From DSPP01 sp964607165 (GTDB taxonomy: Bacteria; Zixibacteria; MSB-5A5; DSPP01), in assembly GCA_964607165.1 (NCBI GenBank), contig CAZSIT010000008.1, positions 35,114 to 99,113 on the forward strand: a stretch of DNA of 64,000 nucleotides, given 5' to 3'. Within the stretch, counting starts at the first letter, position 1; every line of letters starts with the position of its first letter. The notes under the pieces are model-generated. The model was not told where the DNA came from. It saw only the letters and a program-made list of their open reading frames with translations, and searched no databases. Position numbers and translations under genes: made by a program. Of this stretch, positions 51,895-60,413 are shown one piece after another.

Positions 51895-53013
51895 TTGGGG
51901 GATATTTTTGCCCGAAGGAGAAAGGCTACGACACAAAAAATAGCTGTTCAACCCCCCTCGCAGACGGTTTTGCGCAACGATTTCCCCTGCGGGGAGACGG
52001 TGTTCCGCGTGGAAACCTGCTACGACGAGCTGGAGCGGGCCTGGGTGGTTAACTTTTTCCGCAACGCCCGTCTGGTTTCGGCCCGGCTATACCCTTGTAA
52101 AACCTTGGGTGGCCGTTCGGCGGAAGGAGAAGGGGCCCACCAATCGGAAGCTTCGGTTTTGTCTTTGGCTTTGCAATTAAGGCAGAAGTTAACCGAAGCC
52201 AAAGACCCGCAGGCGCATATGCGGCTGGGATATTTTTTCTTCGTCTATCAGTTCTATCAGGAGGCGGAAGAAGAGCTTAAGCGGGCCTTAACTCTTTTCC
52301 CCGATTTTGCCGAAGCGCTTTTCCATTTGGGTAACGTCTGCCATCGGATGGGAAAATTCAACCAAGCTCAGGCTTGCTATGAAAAAGCCTGTCAACTCGA
52401 TTCCAACTATGCCGACTACGCCAATGCCCTGGGGCAGCTTTTCGTGGAAGAAGGAAAGCCGGTCGAGGGGGAAAAAGCTTTTCTTTCCGCCCTTTCCACC
52501 AACCCCAATTTTGTAGATGCTCGTTTGAACCTTGCGCAACTCTATCTGGATCAGGGGGGCAGCAACGGCAATGCCTTGGCCTATCTGCAAAAAGCGGAAG
52601 AGTTGCTGGAGCAGTCTTTTTCCCTTATGGAACCAGAGGCGGTTTTTCCGGCGATTAACTCAACCATTTACTACGACTCCCTCTGCCGGATTTATCTGGA
52701 TTTGAAAGGAAAAAGCAACTCCCGGGTGGACAAGTCCAACCTCAAGGCCTGGTGTTATCTTTTCAACCTGGCCTTTCGCAGCGGGGCAGAGTTATTGTCT
52801 AAAAGTCAGGTCGAGCGCTACATCGAAAAACTGCATCTGGAAAATCAGCCCGGGTTCGCCGATTTGACCAATTTTTTGGGCGTCGCCTATCTTTTTTACG
52901 GCTCTTTTTTTCTTTCCTCGGCGGAAGAAGCGCTCCAGTCTGATTGCCAGCCTGCGCTGGTCAAAAAAATTTCGGGAAAGCATAATTTGCTTTTGAAAAG
53001 TTTGGACTTTTAA
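51895..53013 (+). CDS. TPR protein of the partner-switch locus
   Basis: About 372 residues from TTG 51895; no ATG lies between the STAS stop and the first conserved residues, and AAGGAG at 51915 precedes only ACG/ATA codons, so the start is unsure. The N-terminal ~100 residues (LRNDFPCGETVFRVETCYDE) show no known domain. Three to four TPRs follow (AEALFHLGNVCHRMGKFNQA, YADYANALGQLFVEEGKPVE). No signal peptide: cytoplasmic. Next gene begins directly at its stop. Confidence 0.75.
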   Translation: MGDIFARRRKATTQKIAVQPPSQTVLRNDFPCGETVFRVETCYDELERAWVVNFFRNARLVSARLYPCKTLGGRSAEGEGAHQSEASVLSLALQLRQKLTEAKDPQAHMRLGYFFFVYQFYQEAEEELKRALTLFPDFAEALFHLGNVCHRMGKFNQAQACYEKACQLDSNYADYANALGQLFVEEGKPVEGEKAFLSALSTNPNFVDARLNLAQLYLDQGGSNGNALAYLQKAEELLEQSFSLMEPEAVFPAINSTIYYDSLCRIYLDLKGKSNSRVDKSNLKAWCYLFNLAFRSGAELLSKSQVERYIEKLHLENQPGFADLTNFLGVAYLFYGSFFLSSAEEALQSDCQPALVKKISGKHNLLLKSLDF

Positions 53014-53877
53014 ATGGACGAACAAGAACAGATTTTGCAAAAAATCGCCTGCTCGGAACTGGCCCAGGAACCGCGTACCGCCGGCCTTTTGGGACTCTGG
53101 CAGGCTTCCCGCAAAGAGTATCCGGCGGCTTTTTTAAGTTTTTCGGTTGCCTTGCAAATAAAAACTGATCCCTTCGGTTTCTTTGCCGTCGCCGCCTGGA
53201 CGGCGGAATGGGGAATCAAACCCCTGCCGGAGGATTTCCAAAAGGAAGCGCCGCTTGCTTCCGCCTGCTTTTGGGCCTGGGCCGGAAAGCCGGCAGAGGG
53301 CCGCCTGGCCCTGGCGCAGGCCGACTCAAGCGCGGACGAAAAACTTCGCCAGCTCTTGGATGTTTACCTGCAAATTCTGGAGGCCGCGAACAATCCCGCT
53401 TCCATCCCGCCCGATTTTCGCGCCCTTCTGGAAGCGGTTCTGAAAACCGAATTCGGGGTAAGTTCCGAAACGACGCGCCGGCTTTTCTCCGAATACGAGA
53501 GCGGAAACTTTTCGGCCGTGGCCGCCGGGTTGCGGCCGGTTTTGGGAGAGCTTTTTGTCCTGCCTCCTTTCAGCACCCTGGACTACCTCTGGATTTTGTT
53601 TTCAACCGGCGTCGATAAAATCGAGTTTTCCGCGATTATCGCCGCTCTGGCCGAACTGGAAGACGCAGGCTTCGATTTTGCCCGCAACTGGAGGCAGCGT
53701 CAGCAAGCGGCCGGCTACCTGCTCTTGTATTTCTTTCTTTTACGGGCGGGCGGCGAAAGCTTTGAAAAAGCTTTGGCCATCAATCCCAACTTTTCCCGGG
53801 CGGTAAAAAACGCCGACTTAGTGAAAGAGGAAAAACAGGAACTGGCTCTGCAGGTAAAGCAGTTTTTGGTTTTCTAA
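53014..53877 (+). CDS. uncharacterised helical protein of the partner-switch locus
   Basis: 287 residues, ATG immediately after the TPR gene stop. Mostly alpha-helical with degenerate TPR-like pairs (AAFLSFSVALQIKTDPFG, GGESFEKALAINPNFSRAV). No signal peptide. No family recognised. Perfect abutment to its neighbour argues for a joint role. Confidence 0.65.
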   Translation: MDEQEQILQKIACSELAQEPRTAGLLGLWQASRKEYPAAFLSFSVALQIKTDPFGFFAVAAWTAEWGIKPLPEDFQKEAPLASACFWAWAGKPAEGRLALAQADSSADEKLRQLLDVYLQILEAANNPASIPPDFRALLEAVLKTEFGVSSETTRRLFSEYESGNFSAVAAGLRPVLGELFVLPPFSTLDYLWILFSTGVDKIEFSAIIAALAELEDAGFDFARNWRQRQQAAGYLLLYFFLLRAGGESFEKALAINPNFSRAVKNADLVKEEKQELALQVKQFLVF

Positions 53878-54006
53878 CTTTTCCAATCGCACCTTTTAGC
53901 CGCCCGCGCCGGTTTTAATTCCCTCTCCAAAAAGCCCCGAATCTGCCGAAAACAATAAAAGGGGGGCAAGCGTCCGATTTCAACGCCTTGGCCCGCTTAA
54001 AAAATT

Positions 54007-54615
54007 ATGTATTTACCGACTGGAAAATTAGGCAAAGTCGTCTGGGAAGAGAAGGAATTCCAGATTCAAACCGAATTCTCCAACCATCCCCGTCCGCACC
54101 TCACCACCACCGTCTTTTTGGGAGGTGAGGTGGTGCACAAAGTGGACAACCTCTGGCTGGGGGGAGTGGAAACCGACGAAGACCAGCGCGCGCTGGACCG
54201 CCAGCTGGTTTTGCAGCACCGCGAAACCAGCGAGTATCTGGACGCCAAAGTCCGTAAAAAAGTCGAATCCAAAAAGATTTTTGAAATCGATGATTTGAAA
54301 CGCCTGGTCCTGCATCCCTCCGCCCTCGGCTATTTGACCGCCAGCGGCGACGGCGTTTTGCAAATGGAAGGGGGGCTTACCGCCCCGTTGAAGGAAATCG
54401 CCTTTTTGTTCTCCGAATTGGTAATCTTTTTGGGCTTTTTGGAAAAAAACACCAAGCTGGGCCGGTTTTATAAAGGCGAAGGCAACCTGGAGCCGGGGCG
54501 TTTGTATTTGGGCCAGGTTCCCGAAATCTACGTGGGAATTTCGGTAGCGGCAGATGCCCCAAGCGATTCAATAAAAGAAGAGTTTTTCAAGCTCTTGCCC
54601 GGCGGGGAAGAATGA
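54007..54615 (+). CDS. uncharacterised protein of the partner-switch locus
   Basis: 202 residues, follows a 129-base gap without visible signals. Mixed alpha/beta: an N-terminal beta region (GKLGKVVWEEKEFQIQTEFS, TTTVFLGGEVVHKVDN) and a C-terminal segment (IAFLFSELVIFLGFLEKNTK) similar in style to Roadblock-type proteins. Overlaps the next gene by ATGA. No known family recognised. Confidence 0.65.
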   Translation: MYLPTGKLGKVVWEEKEFQIQTEFSNHPRPHLTTTVFLGGEVVHKVDNLWLGGVETDEDQRALDRQLVLQHRETSEYLDAKVRKKVESKKIFEIDDLKRLVLHPSALGYLTASGDGVLQMEGGLTAPLKEIAFLFSELVIFLGFLEKNTKLGRFYKGEGNLEPGRLYLGQVPEIYVGISVAADAPSDSIKEEFFKLLPGGEE

Positions 54616-55352
54616 ACAAGATTCTGGAAGATTTAAAAGCAGTTCCCGGCGTTTACGGTGCTCTGTTTTTGAACAAGTCGGAAGAGACCACCTATCAGCT
54701 TTTGCCCGCTTTCTTTTCCAGCGAGGCCATCCGCTCGATTGCCCTGCGGCTTTTGCAGGTTACCTACTACCTCAAACCCGGCGACCGCTTGAGCTTTGAT
54801 TTTGCCTATGGCTCGGTGATTTTGCAAAACCTGGAAAAGGCGGCTTTGCTGGTTTTCACCAAAGGGGAGTTGGAGACCGATATTTTCGACATGGTTTTGA
54901 GAAACTCCATTAAGGCCTTGGAGCGCCGGCTGGAGCGCTACGAGCAGGTGCGCGAAAAGCTTTCCTCCGAGGCTTTGCTTAGCGATGAGGAAGCGGTTCT
55001 TCATTTTCTCTCCGCCGCCAATTTGGTCACGGCACATTTCAAACCGATTTTAGGAGTTTACCGCCTCACCCAGAACTGGCGCAAAGCGCGGGAGAGCCTG
55101 GCGGGCGATTTTTCCTTTCACCACCGGCTGTTCGTCGATTCCAATGCCACCCTCTCTTTCAAGAATTCCAACGAAAGGATTTCCGTGGCCACGCTGACCG
55201 ACTTTTTTGCGCGTTTGCTGCATGGTTTTCTCAAATTTTCAGTCCGCGGGACGGTGGAGGAAGTTTCGGTCGAAAAGCTGACCTCCGAAGTCCGCCAGTC
55301 TTTGGAAAAGACCAACTTCTACCGCAGCTTCGCGCTTTTGGAAAAAAGATAA
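54612..55352 (+). CDS. Roadblock/LC7-like protein
   Basis: 246 residues. Residues 1-110 start LEDLKAVPGVYGALFLNKSE and run IRSIALRLLQVTYYLKPGDR, DFAYGSVILQNLEKAALLVF, the alternating pattern of Roadblock/LC7 (MglB-like) domains that bind small GTPases. The remainder (FLSAANLVTAHFKPILGVYR) is helical and unassigned. No GTPase gene in the window. Last gene of the run. Confidence 0.6.
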   Translation: MNKILEDLKAVPGVYGALFLNKSEETTYQLLPAFFSSEAIRSIALRLLQVTYYLKPGDRLSFDFAYGSVILQNLEKAALLVFTKGELETDIFDMVLRNSIKALERRLERYEQVREKLSSEALLSDEEAVLHFLSAANLVTAHFKPILGVYRLTQNWRKARESLAGDFSFHHRLFVDSNATLSFKNSNERISVATLTDFFARLLHGFLKFSVRGTVEEVSVEKLTSEVRQSLEKTNFYRSFALLEKR

Positions 55353-55388
55353 GCTCAAATCTCCATCATTTTTCCTATCTGTTTTTTT

Positions 55389-55465
55389 GCAGGGGTGAAC
55401 CCGTTCGACAGGCTCAGGGCAGGCCTTCAGGTTCACCCTGGGCGAATCTTTAGATTCGCCCCTAC
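55389..55465. repeat. pair of abutting palindromes
   Basis: First, arms GCAGGGGTGAACC/GGTTCACCCTG with TTCGACAGGCTCAGGGCAGG in the loop. Second, GGGCGAATCTTTAGATTCGC then CCCTAC, a GTAG unit on the minus strand. In the rest of 55353-55709 only a small palindrome near 55493 and the GTAG unit at 55671 are seen. Confidence 0.75.
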
Positions 55466-55670
55466 GGTTTTATTTTTCTTTAGCTGGGCACAACGCCGTT
55501 ATGCCCTTCCCTCTTCTTGAAAGAAGCGATACGAGTCGAGGTTACAAAAATCGGGGTAAAATTGAAGCAAAAAACGATGGCCGACTATTAGTATAGGGAC
55601 ATAGGTCGCGCCGCTAAAATCCTAAAAAAAATAACGGCTGGCTATATATAGGAGAATGTAATGAAAAACC

Positions 55671-55696
55671 GTAGGGGCAGACCGATGTGTCTGCCC
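55671..55696. repeat. GTAG single palindrome beside ccmF
   Basis: GTAGGGGCAGAC...GTCTGCCC. It follows a gene-start-like TATAGGAGAATGTAATGAAA that leads into no gene. Confidence 0.75.
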
Positions 55697-55709
55697 AAAA
55701 AAATCAACG

Positions 55710-57977
55710 TTACACCAAAACCTTGGGCGGCTCGGCGACTTCCGTTTCTACCCGCCCAATGGGGCGGTTGGAAGTCGGCAAATCCTTGCCGCGGCGGATG
55801 ACGGAGATGATGCCGCCCAGCGTCACCAGCATCGTGCCGACCCAGACCAAACTGATTAAGGGTTTTTTGGAAACCTCGATGGAAACCACGTCCGCCGTTG
55901 GCTGGGTGGCAGCCATATCGACCGAAGGGCCGGAAAATTTCAAAGCGACCTGACGCGGCTCGGGGCGGGCGTCCAAAAGAGCGACCGTGTTTCCGCCTGA
56001 CAGTTCAACCGGTGGGGATGAACGCTGACCGGAATTTTTAATCTGCAAAACCGGCTTGCGCACGCCGGAGACGCCGTAACCGGCGACCTGCAACAAGGCG
56101 GCAACGGAAACCTCTGCGCCTTCCATCTTCGGCTCGGTGAAACCTTTGAAGGTGACTTTGTAGCCAAAGACATCCTCTTTGGTTTCGCCGTCGGCAAGAA
56201 CCACCACCCCCGGTTCCGCCTGCGCTTCGGAGGCGCGGGAATGGTTGATGGGGGAGATGTAAAGGTCGTAAAAGAGGCCTTTTTCAATCGCCGGTTTGCG
56301 CATATACCCCCGGCTGTACTCCGACCAGTAAAAGCGGGGGCGGGCCTCGCTGGTCTGGCCTTTATGCTCAACGGCGAAAATGAGGGCGTTTTCTTTTTGC
56401 TTCAAGTCCCCTTCGGTCCCTTTGTAAGTCAAAGTGTAGCCAAAGGCGGCGGCCTTTTCGCCAAGGGCCAAGTTGAGCCGCTTTTCTTGGGAATAAACCG
56501 ATGAGAAGACAAACCCGGCCAAAAGCATCGACACTCCCACGTGAGAGAGATGTCCGCCCGAATTGACCGGTCGGGCGGAAAAGGAGCGGTAAAAGATGGC
56601 GATGTTGGAGAACAGGGCAAAAAAGGTGAGAAAATGGAAAATCGGATAGACCGATTCGCGAAAGCCGAGCGCATACGTCAGAACAGCGAAACCGACGGCT
56701 AAGATGGCCGGCCAGAGCGCTTTTTTGAACTTCTCAAAAGGGGCCGCGGAGCGCCAGAAAAGATAGGGGGTCATACTTAAAAGAAAAGCGATGGCGATAC
56801 CAATGGGCAGATGGGTGCGCACGTAATAGGAAATCTCAACGTTTGAGGGCTGGCCGAAGAGCCGCGTAATCAAAGGCGAAGAAGTGCCCAGAAGCACCAT
56901 AAAAGCGGAAAGCGAAACAAACAAAACCATCAAGAGCACGGAAAAATCCTGGTTCACGACCGGGCCGGAATAGGCGACTCCCTTGATTTTGCGGCTGCGC
57001 CATAAAAGCATCCCGTAACCGATGGCGATGAAAGTGAAAAGAAAGAGAACCAAAAAGCCGTTGATGCCCAAATCGACAAAGGAGTGAACCGAAAAATCGG
57101 CCAAAATTCCGGAGCGGGTTAAAAAAGTGCCATAGACCACCAGCAAAAAGGCGGTAACGGCCAGGAAAAAATTAGTTTTGGGCAAAGAGCCCTTGTTTTT
57201 CTGAATTAAAAAGCCGTGGGTCAGCGCCAGCGAACCTAAAAAGGGCATTAGCGAAGCGTTTTCTACCGGGTCCCAGCCCCAGTAACCGCCCCAGCCCAAA
57301 ACTTTGTAGGCCCAGAATCCCCCCATAATGATGGCAGTGCCCAAAACCATCCGGCCAAAGTTGACCCAGGGAAAAGCGGCGGTCACCCAGTTCTGATATT
57401 CCCCTTTGCTCAAGGCCGCCATCGCCAGAGCGAAGGGAACCGCCAGAGCGGCAAAACCGAGGAACATTACCGGTGGATGAATCACCATCCAATAGTCTTG
57501 GAGCAGGGGATTCAGCCCGCGGCCATCCGCCACTGGATTGGCGGAAAGGGCGAAGGGGGAACGTTTGACTAAAATGAAAAGCAGAAAGAGCTGCACGAGC
57601 AGGTAGAAAAACATTCCCCGTTCCTCGTATTCACCGAGCCGTTTAAGCATAAAAAGTCCTAGAATGGCCGACCAGCCGAGCCAGAGCAGAAACGAGCCCT
57701 GCTGGCCGGCCCAGACCGAAGCGAAAAGGTAGTGGAACGGCAGGTCGGAGGAAGAATATTCGGCAACGTAGGTGACTTCGTAATGTTTGGTAACGAACAG
57801 ATAAAAGAGGTAAATCAATGTGCCGACCGAAAAGAAAGCGGAGAGCCGGTAGAAGCGGCGGCCCCAAGGAAGTGTCCCCTTGGCCTTCCCCCAAGCATAC
57901 AAATAGCTAACTATCGCCAGAACGCAGAAGGTGAGGGAGGCGCCTAAGAAAAGATTGCCCAGAATTGAAACGTTCAC
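55710..57977 (-). CDS. ccmF: cytochrome c haem lyase subunit CcmF
   Basis: 755 residues, about 15 membrane helices. Haem-handling WWD motif GWGGYWGWDPVENASLMPFL, conserved His in VIHPPVMFLGF and LTHGF; long periplasmic region near the C-terminus. Transfers haem from CcmE to apocytochrome. Last gene of the ccm run, 4-base overlap with ccmE. No ccmG or ccmH follows. Confidence 0.95.
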   Translation of the reverse strand: MNVSILGNLFLGASLTFCVLAIVSYLYAWGKAKGTLPWGRRFYRLSAFFSVGTLIYLFYLFVTKHYEVTYVAEYSSSDLPFHYLFASVWAGQQGSFLLWLGWSAILGLFMLKRLGEYEERGMFFYLLVQLFLLFILVKRSPFALSANPVADGRGLNPLLQDYWMVIHPPVMFLGFAALAVPFALAMAALSKGEYQNWVTAAFPWVNFGRMVLGTAIIMGGFWAYKVLGWGGYWGWDPVENASLMPFLGSLALTHGFLIQKNKGSLPKTNFFLAVTAFLLVVYGTFLTRSGILADFSVHSFVDLGINGFLVLFLFTFIAIGYGMLLWRSRKIKGVAYSGPVVNQDFSVLLMVLFVSLSAFMVLLGTSSPLITRLFGQPSNVEISYYVRTHLPIGIAIAFLLSMTPYLFWRSAAPFEKFKKALWPAILAVGFAVLTYALGFRESVYPIFHFLTFFALFSNIAIFYRSFSARPVNSGGHLSHVGVSMLLAGFVFSSVYSQEKRLNLALGEKAAAFGYTLTYKGTEGDLKQKENALIFAVEHKGQTSEARPRFYWSEYSRGYMRKPAIEKGLFYDLYISPINHSRASEAQAEPGVVVLADGETKEDVFGYKVTFKGFTEPKMEGAEVSVAALLQVAGYGVSGVRKPVLQIKNSGQRSSPPVELSGGNTVALLDARPEPRQVALKFSGPSVDMAATQPTADVVSIEVSKKPLISLVWVGTMLVTLGGIISVIRRGKDLPTSNRPIGRVETEVAEPPKVLV

Positions 57978-58363
57978 TTTTCCGCCTTGTAGGACTGGAC
58001 TTCTTCCCCCTGATATTTAGAAGGGCATTTGACCAGAAGCTGGTCGGCCTCGAAAACTTTATCTCTGTAATCACCGATGGCGACAATCTGGGTCGCCTGG
58101 TCAAAATTCCCCGGTTTTACTCCCTTGTAAGAAACTTCGAGCCTATCGCCATGCTTGTCTTTGATGGTAAAGTAAAGCAAGTTGGCGGTCGTGTCGTAGC
58201 GTGTGGCGCTTTTTTCCAACTCTCCCATCACCTGCACGGTCTGGGGCGATTTTTTGGCTTCGGCGAAGGAAACGTAGGGGGTTAAGCTGGTTTTCAAGCT
58301 GACGGCACCGTAAACTATGAAGCCTACGATGATGGCAGTTGCGATTATGTAGCGGGCTTTCAT
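57974..58363 (-). CDS. ccmE: haem chaperone CcmE, CXXXY type
   Basis: 129 residues: N-terminal membrane anchor, OB-fold domain. The haem-binding motif, normally HxxxY, is CPSKY (LLVKCPSKYQGEE), as known in Desulfovibrio and some archaea. Haem is expected to attach through that Cys. Coupled to ccmD (TAG-A-ATG). Confidence 0.93.
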   Translation of the reverse strand: MKARYIIATAIIVGFIVYGAVSLKTSLTPYVSFAEAKKSPQTVQVMGELEKSATRYDTTANLLYFTIKDKHGDRLEVSYKGVKPGNFDQATQIVAIGDYRDKVFEADQLLVKCPSKYQGEEVQSYKAEK

Positions 58364-58364
58364 T

Positions 58365-58481
58365 CTATTCCCTCTTGTCCTGGTTCAATTTATCTATTTT
58401 TTTCTCCAGGCGCAAGAGGTAAAAATACAAACCGGCCCAGATGATGAGAACGACCCCCATTGCCACGTAGTTATCTTTCAC
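58365..58481 (-). CDS. ccmD: CcmD-like 38-residue membrane protein
   Basis: GTG start inside the ccmC stop (ATGTGA). Product MKDNYVAMGVVLIIWAGLYF then YLLRLEKKIDKLNQDKRE: one helix with a charged cytoplasmic tail, as in CcmD, which releases holo-CcmE from CcmABC. Assigned by size, topology and position. Confidence 0.8.
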   Translation of the reverse strand: MKDNYVAMGVVLIIWAGLYFYLLRLEKKIDKLNQDKRE

Positions 58482-59146
58482 ATAGTTCCTTTCGCGTTTA
58501 GCTCGGCCATGCAGGTTTTAGCACCGAGGCGATAGAGCCGGTAGTATAAAGCGGTAAAACCGGCCAGCGAAGCAAAGAAAATCCAGCGCACCTCCGGCCC
58601 CAAATTCAAATCACCTTGCGAGCTGACCACCGTGTCGGAAGGGTGTAAGGATGGAAAAACTCGTGGGACAACAAAAATCAAAAATGGCACGGTCAAAAAA
58701 GAAAGGATGGCGTAGGCGCCGGAGAAAGCGGCTTTCTTTTCGCGGTCGGGAAGGCTTCCTCGCAAAGCAAAGTAGGCGAGATAAATGAGAAGCTGCAAGA
58801 AAATGGAAGTTTGTCTTGGATCCCAATTCCAGTAGGCCCCCCAGGCAAAGCGGGCCCAAATGGAGCCGGAGAGAGTAGCCAGAACGCAGAATATGAGGCC
58901 GAGCTGCGCAGACAAAACTGCTTTAGCATCGAATTCAATCTGCTTTTTCATCAAATAACGGATGGAGAAAATGGTGGTCATAAAAAAGGCCAGAACCGTA
59001 ACCCAGGCGCAAGGGACGTGGAAATAAAAAATACGGGAAGTTTCCCCCAGCAGTTGCTGCGGAGCGGGACGGGCGAAAGCTAAAATGATTACGGCCGCCA
59101 TCCAGAAAAAAAGCCACCAGCGCTTCACGCTTGTAATATACATCAA
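58478..59146 (-). CDS. ccmC: haem transporter subunit CcmC
   Basis: 222 residues, six helices, WWD motif WGAYWNWDPRQTS, and haem-ligand His in YFHVPCAW and LHPSD. Loads haem on CcmE. Overlaps ccmB and ccmD by four bases each. Confidence 0.95.
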   Translation of the reverse strand: MMYITSVKRWWLFFWMAAVIILAFARPAPQQLLGETSRIFYFHVPCAWVTVLAFFMTTIFSIRYLMKKQIEFDAKAVLSAQLGLIFCVLATLSGSIWARFAWGAYWNWDPRQTSIFLQLLIYLAYFALRGSLPDREKKAAFSGAYAILSFLTVPFLIFVVPRVFPSLHPSDTVVSSQGDLNLGPEVRWIFFASLAGFTALYYRLYRLGAKTCMAELNAKGTM

Positions 59147-59811
59147 ACTTCCCAGATGAAATCAAAGAGAATGGAAGAGCCGGCTCCCATTACCGCCGTG
59201 TATGAGATTAGAGTTTTAACCGAGGTGGAAATTTCTTCCCAGCCGCCGCCAGCAAAGGCGGCCTTGCTGCCGGCCATTGCGAAAATTAAAAGCGGAGCGA
59301 GAATGGGAAAAGAAAGAATGGCAAAGAGCACTCCTTTGGATTCGGCTTTGGCAACAATGGTGGCCGTCAACGTAGTTCCAGCAACTAGCCCCAAGGTACC
59401 CAAAAATAGAATGAAAAAAAAGCTCGCAAGATTGGTTCCGCTCACGTTGAGCCAGATGAAAAAGAGCGGAACTAAAATGAGTTCGAGGAAGAAAAGTAAA
59501 AATAAATTGAAAAAGAGTTTGCCCCAGAATACGGCAGAAGGGCGGGCCAGAAGCCGGAGAGCCAAAACGGTTTTGGTTTCCTCCTCTTTCAAAAAGGAGC
59601 GCGCCAACCCTGCCGTCGAGGCGAAAAAAAGAGTGACCCAGAAGAATGCGGAAAGAATTCCGGGAGAAAGCGGACTGGTTTGTAAGGAGAAAGAGACCAC
59701 AAAGACGGTAATCAGGCCGAAAAGAACCAAAAGGCCGGAGCTCCAACGGCGGCGGAGTTCCGAGCGGAGCTCCTTTTTTAGAATGGCTCTGGTTTCAGCC
59801 GCCCAGCTCAA
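59143..59811 (-). CDS. ccmB: CcmB, ABC permease of cytochrome c maturation
   Basis: About 222 residues from TTG 59811, which overlaps the ccmA end by 17 bases and matches normal CcmB length (LSWAAETRAILKKELRSELR). Six helices. A longer start at 59859 would overlap ccmA further. Confidence 0.88.
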   Translation of the reverse strand: MSWAAETRAILKKELRSELRRRWSSGLLVLFGLITVFVVSFSLQTSPLSPGILSAFFWVTLFFASTAGLARSFLKEEETKTVLALRLLARPSAVFWGKLFFNLFLLFFLELILVPLFFIWLNVSGTNLASFFFILFLGTLGLVAGTTLTATIVAKAESKGVLFAILSFPILAPLLIFAMAGSKAAFAGGGWEEISTSVKTLISYTAVMGAGSSILFDFIWEV

Positions 59812-60409
59812 GTTTCTTATCCCCCCAGCAGTATTCTTCCGGATTATTGGTGGCCACAATGGCCAGGCCGCGTTTTTTCTGTTCGGTCAGAAGCTCGCTT
59901 ACCAGCTTTACGCCGGGCTCGTCCAAGTTTGCCGTCGGTTCGTCCAGAAAGAGAAACTTTGGTTCGAGTAAAAAAGCCAGAGCATATTTTAAACGCTGCC
60001 GCATCCCCAAAGAAAAGCCGGAAACTTCATCGTTTTCCCTGCCGCTTAAGCCGACTCGAGCCAGCGTTTCAAACGATTTATTGGCGTGCCGCCCCAGAAG
60101 GGAAAGAAAGAATTCCAGGTTTTCCTTTGCAGAAAGCTCTTCGTAAAAAGATAAGTCGGGAGCCACCATCCAGAGAAATTCCCGCCTTTTCTCTTTGGTA
60201 ATCGTTTGGTTCTCGCTGCGATACTCCACTTGGCCGGAAGAAGAAGTCAAAAGACCGGAAAGAATTTTGAGCAGGGTCGATTTGCCGCTGCCATTCGGCC
60301 CGGCAACGATTAAAACTTCACCGGACGCGGCCGAGAATTCAAGATTGGAGAAGACTTTGAGTGAACCAAATACCTTGGAAAGATTGGATGTTGCAATGGA
60401 AACCGGCAT
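59795..60409 (-). CDS. ccmA: CcmA, ABC ATPase of cytochrome c maturation
   Basis: 204 residues. Walker A GPNGSGKSTL (about 37-46), signature SGFSLGMRQRLKYA, Walker B FLFLDEPTANLD. Drives release of holo-CcmE. Starts 4 bases after the cytochrome lipoprotein stop. Confidence 0.93.
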   Translation of the reverse strand: MPVSIATSNLSKVFGSLKVFSNLEFSAASGEVLIVAGPNGSGKSTLLKILSGLLTSSSGQVEYRSENQTITKEKRREFLWMVAPDLSFYEELSAKENLEFFLSLLGRHANKSFETLARVGLSGRENDEVSGFSLGMRQRLKYALAFLLEPKFLFLDEPTANLDEPGVKLVSELLTEQKKRGLAIVATNNPEEYCWGDKKLELGG

Positions 60410-60413
60410 TGGT

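Noticed and set aside
55478..55660. Possible small RNA between the LC7 gene and ccmF
   Set aside because: Only a weak palindrome (GGGCACAACGCCGTTATGCCC-like) and AT-rich tract; no terminator or conserved structure recognised.
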